Source: Anagrus nilaparvatae
Lineage: Eukaryota; Arthropoda; Insecta; Hymenoptera; Mymaridae
Reading direction: 5' to 3'
NCBI GenBank assembly: GCA_022575985.1
Contig: JAKSXM010000007.1
Span: 18,788,501-18,852,500 of the forward strand
DNA length: 64,000 nucleotides
Each line of letters begins with the position of its first letter. Within the stretch, counting starts at the first letter, position 1. The notes beneath the pieces were generated by a model. It saw only the letters and a list, made by a program, of their open reading frames with translations, was not told the DNA's origin and did not search any database. A program made the translations under genes and the position numbers. This document shows positions 49,288 to 60,712 of the stretch, piece after piece.

Positions 49288-51722
49288 ACCCGCCTGAGAC
49301 ATTGAAACAGTGTATAACACAATTATATTATGTGTAAAATATACTTAAACAGTGTTATAACATCAGTTACACATAATTTACACATAATTTAACACTGTTA
49401 TCCTAGATTATACGTTCCCTTTTCTTGCTCAAGTTCAAAAGTCCCAAAAAACCTATACGGGCATATCCTGGTTGCTAATAAAGTACAAAAATAGGGTGTT
49501 TTTGCTATTTTAAGTGTGAAATATTTATTATTAATGAAAAAGAAGTCTAAATTCTTGATCAGCGACCCACAAAACCCGTATGGTGCAAATCTGAGCGCAC
49601 AAAATGCAAATATCCTTTTTTAAAAAGGACATGTTGATCGCAACAGTAACTATGTACATTGTTATAGCTAAAGAGTCATTCTGATTGGCTCATATAAATT
49701 TCATTGTTAATATAGGTTAAAATTAATTGTTTATTATTGTTTATATTATATTTTTATTATTTTTGAGGTTAGTTATAGTACGTCGAGTAGTTGATATGAA
49801 TAAAAAAAATTAAAGTAAGAATTTTGGTATTTAAGAAAATAAATCATTTTGCGCGCGACGCGCGCTTAATACTAGTGTTTTAAAAAACCCCTTTTTGGGG
49901 GTAGTTTTTGCAAATTTAAGGGTGAAGCACCCTTTTTCTTTACGAAATGAGCCCGATTTTGGTCTTCAGCGACCCAAAAAACCTATATAATAGAGCAAAT
50001 CTCGTGTTCGCCAGTGAAAATGCAACCAAATCTTTATTTTGATTGGAGTAAAACTCGAAAAAAAAAATTTATTTTTAAAGAAAATTAAAGTTTTGGAGGT
50101 TAGGATGTCCCATATCAAAAAAAAAATTTCTTCACGTGAAAGTACATGGAAAATGTGTAACTTCTAGAAAAAAAAAATTCAGGGGTCCCATTTAAAAATG
50201 TTTAGCTGCGTTAGCCCAAAGTTAGAAATAAGAAGACTTTTTACTTTGCGCTGTCGATAAAGCAGTAATTTTTAGCAAAAAAAAGAAAACCTATTTCTAA
50301 AAAATTGTAATTTTACATGCAGTTTTTTCCTGTTTTTTCAAAAAATTTATATCCACTGTTCTTAAAAAAATTTTAATGGTAAAACTGCCATTTTTGAAGG
50401 TTTCTCGCCAAAAATTCCGCTCAGAAAACAGCTTTAAAAAGTATGAGCACACGAATTGCCCCTCAATTTATCATATGGATAGTGAAGTTGATCGATATTT
50501 GAGTCGATTAGTATAGGTTAAAAAAGTGTAACCCCCCCATTTTTTTGCGCCATTTTCAAAAAACCATTTTTCCAATGTTATTTAAATGGAGCACATTTTT
50601 GCCAATATCATCAAAACCGATACTAAAAATTAAAAACCGACTTCGGGAAGAAGACCTGAGAAATTCCTGAAAAACCTGGAATTCCTGAGAATCTCAAATA
50701 GATCCTCTCCAGAGCAGATTTTGCCGAATATTTACCCCCCCCCCCCCTTTTTATATTTAGAATCTTGAAGCTTATATAATTTTATGTCTTTTATTATTTT
50801 AAGCCAAAATAAAATGATTTTAAGATCCTAAAATCCTTATTATTCTATATCGCGTTATCGAAATTATTCTGAATCCCTAACTACAAATTATTCTAAGTCC
50901 CTAAACTCAAATTATTCTTAGTCACTAAATCAAAATTATTCTAAGTCCATTACTATTCTCCCCTCAAACATGGCACATTTAACCCCCCCCCCCCCCACAA
51001 TGACATGCTTGAAATAACCCCTCTGTGTATCCAATAAGGCGAATTTTTTCATGTTTCAAACAAATTGATTTTTTTTTATTATAAATTGTCATTTTTAGGG
51101 TCACTAATGGGTTTTTAAGAATTCGAAAAATTTAAACAGAATCTAATATGGCGGAAAGTTTCATCATGTTAAATTTAAAAAATTTTATTTAATTTTTATT
51201 TAAAAAATGGGTCATAAAAGCTTGATTTTTCAGATCTGTGCAACTCGGATCAAAATTCTATTTTGCTCATATTGAAGATGATTAAATTGTAGGAGGAGGC
51301 ATCGTAGGAATTTTTTAACCTTTTCAGTAAAAAGTTACAGCTAATTGCAGGGCTAATTGTTTATAAAAAAAAGTTTAAACTGCTTTAAAATTTATTAACA
51401 AATGGCTATAACTCACTACTGAAGAGCTTTAAAGAAAAATTTCCTACGATACACCCCCTAGAATTGAAAGATCTTTAATATGTGTCGGAGAGAGCGTTCT
51501 TAACTATTTTGAGTATAATTTTGACTAAGAAAGTTGAATTAAAACAATATTTTTCAATAATAGCAGATATTTTGAACTTGAGCAAGAAAAGAGTACGTAT
51601 TATATAGGATAACAGTGTTAAATTATGTGTAAATTATGTGTAATTGATGTTATAACACTGTTTACGTATAATTTACACATAATATAACTGTGTTATACAC
51701 TGTTTCAATGTCTCAGGCGGGT
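49288..51722. mobile_element. 2.4-kb element with 153-bp terminal inverted repeats
   Basis: The left terminus 49288-49440 and right terminus 51570-51722 are inverted copies with only about ten differences. They begin ACCCGCCTGAGACATTGAAA and contain internal AACAGTGTTATAAC / AACACTGTTAT palindromic words. No clear target duplication is seen next to the ends. The interior has no coding frame; it includes sequence of the foldback family (49440-50060), C runs at 50737 and 50982, and ATTATTCTAAGTCC minisatellite units (50860-50960). It appears to be a non-autonomous, nested DNA element. Confidence 0.8.
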
Positions 51723-51824
51723 AACTATGCAAAGAATGCTGTACCTAATGTGGCAATAATAAAAGTGATTCGAATCCATTGGTAGAAATATGCTTACGAA
51801 AGAATAAGAGCTTAAAAAGTCTGT

Positions 51825-52013
51825 ATGGATAAAACGAACGACATGACAGAATCAATATTTATGTCAACACAGCTTCAAGGTCTAGCTCGTAAAGAGTATG
51901 ATGATCTTCCTAGTGTAGTTTTAAAAAGGCAAGAATGGAAGGAAAAGGTAACTCCAGCTTTTGTTGATCGCATTGAACTACTAGATAGTTTAATTAAAAT
52001 ATTGGCAAGATGA
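51825..52013 (+). CDS. Small open frame of unknown nature (62 codons)
   Basis: Sequence starts MDKTNDMTESIFMS and continues QLQGLARKEYDDLPSVVLKR to KILAR. Amino-acid composition is balanced and protein-like, unlike the A/T-driven frames around it. An in-frame stop lies just upstream (near 51813). No family is recognised and no splice sites are obvious. It may be a relic exon. Confidence 0.3.
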   Translation: MDKTNDMTESIFMSTQLQGLARKEYDDLPSVVLKRQEWKEKVTPAFVDRIELLDSLIKILAR

Positions 52014-52419
52014 AAGGCATATAAACTGACATTAAGGGGAAGTACAGGTTAAAATCCGACTTTTTTCAATCAAAACTGTGGGTTTGGGTCTTTTTATAGT
52101 ATGTTTGCTCGGAGAACTTTTTCTTTGAAAATTTATCTTTAAACTTTTAACTTTTGTTTTTAATTTTGCGATTTTTCGAAAAAGGACCCCACACAAATGA
52201 ATAGGAAAAGGCCGTTCGATCAAATTAGGTGAATTTTTTGTATGTTTTAGATTTTATTATTCTGAAAAAAAGTCTCCATTGACACAAAGCTCCAAAGTCT
52301 CAACTTTGGCTGCTACGGAGCTTGAAAGCTGCATAGCTCTATTACACAGGCACACAAAAAAAAAATCATGTACCAGAGGGTAGACCCCATGGTATGGGGG
52401 TTCTTGGTGGTGCCAAAAC

Positions 52420-53230
52420 TGAATATGGCCATAGAAATGCAATAAAACTAGCCAATTTGTTTCCAGCACCCCCATAAGCCCCCCAAAGGAGTGAAAAAAA
52501 TTTTTTTTTTTCGAAAAATGAAAATTGAAGTATATACTCATGTTTTTTGGGACGCTTATACCAAAAATGTATACAAAAAATGTTTTTCACCAACGTTTGG
52601 CCCTGTAGACGACCCCAGTACCCCCATTCATACCCCCCCCCAAACGCTTAAAAATATTTTTATTACAAAAACTAAAACTTAATGTGTATTGTTATGTTTT
52701 TTTAGGCGCTGAAATCAAAGATGAATATAAAAAATGGGTTTAACAAATGCTTGGTCCTCTAGGCCACCCCAGTGCCTTCATTCACCCCCCCTCACCCCCC
52801 AAACGAGTAAAAAATATTTTTATTAGGAACATTAAAACTCAATGTGTATTCTTATGTTTTTGGAGACGCTGTAATCAAAGATGAATATAAAAAATGTTTT
52901 TAACCAATGTTTGACCCTGTAGACCAACCCCCCCCCCCCCCCCGAACGGGTTAAAAATATTTTTATTAGAAAAATTCAAACTCAATGTGTATTGTTACGT
53001 TTTTTGAGACTCTGTAACCAAAGATGAATATAAAAAATGTTTTTAACTTGGTTAAAAACACTTGCTTGGCCCTCTACACTACCCAAGTGCCCCCGTCTCC
53101 CCCCCCCAAACGAGTTTAGAATATTTTAATTACAAAAATTAAAACTCAAGGTGTATTCTTATTTTTTTTGGACACTGAAACGTTTGAGGGGGGGTGAATG
53201 GGGTTACTGGAGTCGTGTAAAGGGCCAGAA
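52420..53230. repeat. Tandem array, ~150-165-bp unit with C-rich tracts
   Basis: About five units carry, in order, TTAAAAATATTTTTATTA, AAACTCAATGTGTATT, GTTTTT.GAGACGCTG, CAAAGATGAATATAAAAAAT and CTTGGCCCTCTAGACCACCC, then a C run and CAAACGAG. C runs occur near 52626, 52786, 52928 and 53098. Open frames across the region on both strands arise from the repeat. Confidence 0.8.
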
Positions 53231-53339
53231 CACAAATCAACAATAAAAATAATAACAATGATGTATTATAAATATTATAACATAATTAAAACATAATGAA
53301 TTTTAACTATTATTAATTTTAACTAATGATGTTAATTGA

Positions 53340-53690
53340 GGGGTATTAGAGTTCAGAGTAACTTTTTTGTTGTTGGTGAATTATAGAAAAAGGACGTAAT
53401 AACAAAGTTCCGCCAACAAAAGTTTGGTTGAAATCTTTTCAGCAAACAAATAATAAGGTTTCAAAATAAGGGGCGGATTTTTCGTGTACTTTTTGGCCAA
53501 TACTTAAAAATTTTAACTATGCTTAACATTTTTTTACGTCTTATTTAAACATTATTATTGAACTCAATCTAATCAAAACTTTTAAAATCCCTAAATTAAA
53601 AAATTACTGAAACTCTTTTCTTGCTTTTTTCTAACATGATCAGCTTCGCTCTACCCGTCTTTGACGGTATCTAGTACTAATTATACACTG
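53340..53690 (-). repeat. Dispersed repeat with TAGATACCGTCAAAGACGGG end, copy 2
   Basis: Reverse-orientation relative of 33980-34320, ending at ACGGTATCTAGTACTAATTA. It is followed directly by CACTGAAAAAAAATCCGG, a motif resembling the one right of the 2115-3418 transposon. Confidence 0.6.
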
Positions 53691-56190
53691 AAAAAAAATC
53701 CGGTTTATTTTTAAAACCTTTTTCCTGATTTTTACCGAGTTTCATTTGTAAATCGGCACACTACATCAAGTTGTTTTAAAAAAATTTTTTTTTAGATAAA
53801 AGTTTTACGACCTGAAGTATAATATTTGAGCCAGTAATTTTCTCTACGGGCAGTTTGGGAAATAAGAAACACCCTGATAATTATGCTTTAGTATTTTCCT
53901 ATTTTTTCTTTTTTTGTAAACATTTTTTTCAAATAGTAAAAAGAAAACTTTATTTCTTATCAGAAATCTATTGATATTTTTGGTTGACAATAATATATAT
54001 CCTCATTAATTATAACTACTGCAATAATTATATTAAAAATTTTAAAATAATCAATTTTTAGATATTAAAAAATTTAAGTCCTGCTTGCAATTTTGAATTG
54101 TTACTACTTATTACAGTGAATATTTTTGATGAAATTGTGCTTTTCTTGATTATTTTATAGAAAAATATCGATTTAAAAAAGACAAATAAAGTGAAAATTT
54201 TAAAGTTGAATAATTTTTATAAAAATATTAGCATCGGTCATTGTTTATTCTCTAATATTGAAAAGTTTATAATTTTTTTATTTTGCAATTTTTAATTTTA
54301 ACTTAAAATTATATTTTTTAAACATAAAATAATTCTTAGTTATGCATATTTAAATTTGAAATTTACTTTCTTAGATAACACAGAATATCTAAAACATTGC
54401 ATTAAATAAAATCTAGATGTCGCTTTTCTCGTAAAAGAATTAGAATTTCACTATTATATAAGTAGTCCTAAATTTATTAATATCATATGCACTTACTGTT
54501 TATAATACTTACTGTTTATAATTATTAATAATTACGCTTTCTACAAATTTTTTATTATTTATTAATAACAATCTTGTTTAAATTAAAAATAGATTTTTAA
54601 CTTATAGAAATAAAAGAATTACATATTTTGTATATGTAAGGCTTGTTTTATATCTGATGCTCTAGACACAGTCAGGATTTTGAACATTCTTGTGTACTCA
54701 TTAAACCTTGCATGAAGGAGTTCATGCTTCTTCACCTAAAACCTAATGAATAAAATGAATTTTCTTTAGATATAGTTGAAAAAAACTAAAAAATTAAGTT
54801 CATACAATGAAAAGCAGGTTTTAATAAAAGATGTACACGAAAATTTAGTCCCTTTTTGATTGAGGAATCGCAAGCTTAAAAAACATTTTAGAAAAACTTA
54901 CTTTGACTTAAATTAATACTTAAAAACCTAAGGAGGCACAATTTTTTCTTTTTTTAAACAAATTATTTATAACCTCAAATTAGGGGTGAAAACTAAAAAT
55001 TATATAAATTAAATTCTTAGCGATTTTGAAGATTAATTTTTAATTTTTTTAATCTTAAGGGTAGTTTTCCAGCATTATAAAGGTGATTTTTCCTATTTAA
55101 ATTTAATATCCAAGTTTGATGCAATATGTATAAAATATTTGTATCGAATTCTTATAATAAAAAAATATTCAAAGTAAATATTAAAAGTAAATTTTTTAAA
55201 TTTATTTATTTAATTTTAATTTATGGGATAGTTTTCACCCTTAACTCATTAACGCCGACACGGAGAGTTTTGAAAATGGTAAAAAAGCAATAACTTCGAT
55301 TGGTATTGCCCGTTTTACTCCTTTTAGCCCAGTTTTTTGAGCACATACAAGAGCTATAAGTTAAAACTAATGATGGGTTTTAATGAAAAATTTTTTGCCA
55401 TATACCTGCTAGGGAAATTGTTATTTTTTACGATTTCCAAAACTCTCTGCGTCGGCGTTAATAAGTTCATCTAGGACTATGGATTACCTTAAAAAAAAAA
55501 AAAAAACTGTGCTCTCTTAGGCTTTTAAAAACTATTTTAAGCCAAAGCAAGTTTTTATAGGAGCTTTTTAAGCTCGCCAAAAAGGGACTAAAAAAGAGTA
55601 TTTTTTGGGAAACTCTTTCATTTCAACATATTTTTATTAAGATTTTAATAGTTTTTAGTATATCAAAAAATTAAATTTAAATAAACCTCAAGAAATATTT
55701 TAAAATAAATAATTTTGTTTTTAGTCAATTTTATATTTACAAAGTATCTATAAAAACTTATAAAATTTCATAAAAAGTCAATTTTTGAACAATTACTTCT
55801 TAAATCTTCCTAAATTCATCTTAATTAAAATATTTTTTATATAAAATCTATTTTTTTTCACATATTAATTAAAAAAATTGATTTAAAAAAAATCATGAAT
55901 AATAATTTGTGCGGATATAATTATTGATTACATAAAAAAACTAAAGTTTAATTGTTCTTGTTTAACATTAAATTGTGATTTTTGTTGTTGTTGAAATTCA
56001 TATTTTTATTAAAATATTGTGCATAAATAATTTTTTATAAAAAAGTTTAATTGAGTAAATGAGACTTTTTTTTTCTACTTCAGTGTCATTATATTTTTGC
56101 TGTTTTATTATAATTTTTTGCTGGAATTGAAAAAAAAACTTATTATTTATGAAGTTCTTGCTTATTTAATAAGTTAATCTAGTTATAAAT
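53691..56190. other. AT-rich intergenic DNA with an inverted pair
   Basis: No coding frame. Short palindromic words at 55244-55275 (ACTCATTAACGCCGACACGG, GAGAGTTTTGAAAATGG) recur inverted at 55425-55475 (CGATTTCCAAAACTCTCTGC, GTCGGCGTTAATAAGTTCAT). This defines a ~230-bp foldback segment at about 55244-55472. Confidence 0.5.
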
Positions 56191-56199
56191 TAAAAAAAA

Positions 56200-56796
56200 T
56201 GGATTAACAATGATGCAGTGTAAAAAGGTTATAAAATTTTCTCCCCAAAATATGATAGGCACCAGCAATGGAATAAATAATCCAAATATAATGAAAAACC
56301 AAATATAATACCTAAAACGTAATTTAATTTTATATTTAAGTATAGAATGGTTGCAATATATGATATTTTTTAAAACGTCAATACCTTTTTTGAAACATTA
56401 GTATTTTATCTGATTCGATATCACTCATATCAATACCTTTTCCTTTTTCAATTACAAGTGGATGCTTTTTGTAGAGTACCCAAAAAAAGTGAGCAAACAA
56501 AAGCCACGATTTGCGTTATGAGGATCAGCGTCAGTATTGGTGTATTTATGATGTACTCTATGATCTAATACCCATTTGTAAATGTGGCTCTTTAACAAAA
56601 AATGATTTTAATACATGTTTTTTATTTTTTTAGGAAAAATAAGAAAAAATATTTTAATTATTTACCTGAGCAGTCATGCTTTGAAAGATAACCAATATAA
56701 TTTTTAATGGAGTTGTTGCCTTAAAACATTTATGTGAAAATGCCCGATGTGCCCCTGAAACTATACCTTGATTTGATCCAAAAAACAGAAATGCAG
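56200..56796 (-). pseudogene. Desaturase relic, exons 2-4 only
   Basis: Exon 2 (56796-56666, 131 bases) is intact in frame with HRAFSH. Exon 3 (56589-56385) is 205 bases against 206 in the intact gene; the one-base loss just after the DPHNANRGF segment shifts the frame. Exon 4 starts at 56311 with the YYIWFFIIFGL stretch and fades near 56200. Exons 1 and 5 are missing. It is clearly more diverged from the 46487-48503 gene than the 60713-62961 copy is, so it stems from an older duplication. The order and strand match the other two. Confidence 0.85.
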
Positions 56797-56799
56797 CTG

Positions 56800-57490
56800 A
56801 AATATTAATTTATATTTATGTTAAGTTAATTTATTTTAATTTCAATTCTCTATTCTGTAATAAACTTTAAAAACTGGTAACTGCCCTCATTTATTGCTGG
56901 TAAGTTTTTTCTTATATACTCACTAATTGCCTTTATTTTAGGGTCAAATGAAATATCAATTCACTAGTTCTAAAAACTTAATCTATTTTAGCTTTAGACT
57001 CACTTATTAAACACTAAATCATGAGTGAATATTTTAAAATTATTTCATTTATTTTATTAGTTGTTTGGGCTCTCGTTTGGACCTTTAAATTGATTTAACC
57101 AATTTTTAGTTAGAAACGGCTACAAAAGCTATACCTATTTTATATATGGAAAATTGTCACTTTTTCCAAATTTTACTATTTGTGGAAAAGAATTAACCTC
57201 ATATGTTTTCAAGTTAAAACCATATATTACCAAAAACCATCAGATTCACTCCTGACCTTGAACACCAAGTAAGGAAATTGAAGTACAAAGTTACAGAGTT
57301 TTTTAGAAGATAAGAAGCTCAAGAGGTTAAATCAGGTATAATACAGGGTATAAGAGATATTTTTTCAACTACCATAACTTACTCTGACACTTAAAAACAA
57401 ATTAGCTTCCTAAAAGTTTTAACTCCCCTTTGTTAGTAATTTTTTAACATTTTTAGTTAGAAAGTGATTTATCTCTTAATAACTGATTTA
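56800..57490. other. Non-coding spacer
   Basis: Where exon 1 of the relic desaturase would be expected, no matching codons are found. Otherwise nothing is recognised. Confidence 0.5.
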
Positions 57491-59849
57491 TCTCTTGGTA
57501 ACTGCGCAGGTTTGCATTTTATACAAAATTTTTTTTGACTCATCCAGTTGTTCCACATATAATATTACTATTATTAGTTAATTTTTTCAATACCGAAAAT
57601 AAGTGTTTTTTGTGATTAGCCGACAAAAAGTGAATGAAATTTACCCAAACTAAAGGAGGTACAAAAGATATGACTTGAAAAATTTTGTACAAAAATTTTT
57701 TTTGTTTCATCGAGTAGTGTTTAAAATTTTCTCTGCAAAGTTTCTCAAACATACATACTAACGTACAGATAAATAATAACATAATTATAACATTCAGTTA
57801 TAAATATGTTAGAGGCATCGAAAATACTTGGACACAATATTTATCCACAAATTAAACATTTTTAAGAACTTCCCATTTTTTGACCTGACAAAATTACGAT
57901 ATTTTTAGTACAAAAACAGAAATTTCGAAAAGTTCGGGTAGCTCAGATATGAAAATAATTATAATTCGTGGTAATTGTGGTTTTCGAGAAAAAAGTGGGA
58001 AATTCTTTTTGGTTTCCATCGCCGATTTCGTGTTAACGTTTTTTTTTCGCATTCTATCTATAGGATTAAAACTATCAGAAAATATCGGTGGTACTCTTAT
58101 TTAAATTCTTATTGAAATTTTGAAAATAATTCGATTTTAGTGTGACCAGTTTCAGTGCAAATAAAAGTGGTATTTTGTCATAGGAATAGACTGAGCCTCA
58201 CTCAAAAATGTGCGAAGTATTTTTCTTAATGATAAAGATACTTTAAAATAGAAATAATCTTGTTCCAATTATTTGTATAGCTAAAAATATGTTTTTTAAA
58301 AATATTTTTTTAATATTTTATGAAATGAAGTTAATTTTTACGTTTGCATATTTTTTTTTTTAATTATTAAATATTGAAAGGTTATGACAATTTTAACTAT
58401 ACGTTTTTTCACTTTTTTACTGTAAACTTAATTAAATGTTTGTACTCATATTATTTTATTACTAATTTCTATAGTTAAATATTATTTTAACCTTAGAAAA
58501 TTTAAAAATTAAAAAAAAAAATACGTAAGTAAATGTTAAATATAATTTCATATAATAAATAAAAAGTAATAAATAAATAATTAATAAATAACTGAAAATA
58601 ATTGCATCATGATTATATCTATTTGAAACTATCTTAACAATGTTTTAATTACTTTCAGTCTAATTTATTTATTTTATGATAACTTTTTTAAAACGAAATT
58701 CTACTTTTTTATGTTTTAATGCATAAATTTCATTATTTGTATTGTTAAAAATTTGTATTATTTAAGAACGTTCTATTCACCACAGGGTGTTTTTTGAGCT
58801 GCTTATTTGTACATAAAATATTTTAACTATATATTTATTTATAATAATTTTGCAATGAAAGATTAAATGCTTTTCAGTATTTGGTAAAAGAATATATGAA
58901 ACTCTGCCAAGTAATTGGCACTATAGTTCTATAAAATGGACCACCATAAATCTGCAATCCGTTAAATCAGCTCTTGGTAAATCAGCAGTTTACTGTATAT
59001 TAGTTTTTCTATTTACCATCGTTCTTTCAATTTATATTGTATAAATTTTCTGTACATTACCTATTTAAATAATTTTAGTCTTTTATAATTATTTATCTTA
59101 CCATTTCTTTTTTTTATTTGCAAACGAAAGAAACAATTTTCATATTATATATTTTAAGGCAAATAATAAGGTTCTTAAAAACAAATGATTTAATATAAAT
59201 TTCTGAAAAATGAGTAGTTTTTATTAAAATAATATATTATCTACATACTCAAATTATAAAAATTTCTTAAATTAAAAAAAAAAAAAAAAAACTAATTTAT
59301 TACTAGATTAATTTATTAATTTACTAATATCTTTCTAATTCTTAATGATAATATGGCAACAATAATTATTTACATTTTTGAAAATCTTGATAATTTGTAC
59401 AAATATGTAAAAATGAAAAATTTAATAAAATTTTGATCAGTTCATAGATTTTTTCTCTTTTTAATTTTATTTTTAATAGGGTAATTTATTGTACAATAAA
59501 TTTTATTATTTTATTTATAATTATAGAATGAGTCTTCTTTTTTTCAATTGTAATCTTAGTAAGACTTAATTTAAATTCAATTTAATTCAGCAATAAATTA
59601 ATCGATATTTAAATTTAAGCAATTTTAGATGAGTTTTTTAATAAAAAAATCATGTTTTCATGTAAACTTTATTAAAATTAAATAACCAGATTTGCAGGAG
59701 ATTTAACTGTTTTTCAAACTAATGCTGAGCGCGATAATAAAATATTATACGTGAAGTAACTATTAAGTTCTTATAAACTAAATTAAATTAAAAAATAAAA
59801 TTTTAAATGAATTGATGGAATTAAATTTTCTGCTCTCCTGGACATAAAA

Positions 59850-60030
59850 GTTGTGTATAAAACTTGGCACGGAATTTCATGCTCTCGTTTTATGTCTAAG
59901 TTGGCAAAAAATATTTTAAGCATCATGGGTGGAAAACTTTAGAAAGTAACGTGAATATTTATCACTCGGCTTCGTCGGGCTCTTGTGCTAGTGTTCACGC
60001 TAGCACCAAATCTTTTGCACCCTTGAAACT
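59850..60030 (-). repeat. GC-rich dispersed repeat, copy 3
   Basis: Contains TTGGCACGGAATTTCATGCT, ATGTCTAAGTTGGCAAAAAA, TATCACTCGGCTTCGTCGGG and GCTAGTGTTCACGCTAGCAC, in the same order as 39545-39750. Absent from copy A of the duplication, so it is mobile. Confidence 0.6.
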
Positions 60031-60712
60031 TTATGTACTATTTGTGTGTTGGTTCTTCACATTCACCAAAATCAAATTTAAGTTTTCCAAAAATTAACTA
60101 CAAAATATCTATAAATAATTAGCTAAATTGAATAACATCGACTGTGAGTGATACCGTTTTGATTAAATAAAGACACGAATCATATAAATTTGATGTTAAA
60201 TATGGTGTTTTTTTTTTAAACTAATGAGTAGACTAAATCAATAATACGTAATTTTTTTTTCAACAAAAAAATTCTTAAGCATCTAAATTATGATTTCATA
60301 ATTTAAGAGTTATTAAAAAATGATCAGAAAAAAATTTTTTTAACTTACTTTAGTATTGATAATCTTTAACGAATCAAAAATTAGCAAATTGTACTGTCAC
60401 GTACTATTTATGTATTCTAACCAGCCTTTAGCTATAGGAAATATGCATTTAGGTTGTGTTTAGATATAATTAATAAAATAATTATTAAAATTGCATTAGA
60501 TTCATTAAAAATTTAAAATCAGTTTTTTTTAGTCTTATCAATTTTTAAGTACGTAGTTAAAATAATCTTGTTCAATTAAAAACAAAAAATTTTCAAAGCT
60601 ATAAAATTTTAAAATTGAAAAAAACTTAAAAATAAAATAAATGTAATTTTGTCTGGTACATTAATATAGATGATTTTTCTTGTCAATTAAAATCTTAATT
60701 TGGAACGTTCTT

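Noticed and set aside
52032..52682. Several overlapping open frames on both strands
   Set aside because: They are caused by the C-rich tandem units; Pro-rich translations match the homopolymer runs.
33980..53690. A single ~19.7-kb transposon bounded by the inverted repeat pair
   Set aside because: The arms are diverged, the interior holds host genes and half of a segmental duplication, and no capsid, polymerase or integrase genes of a giant element are seen.
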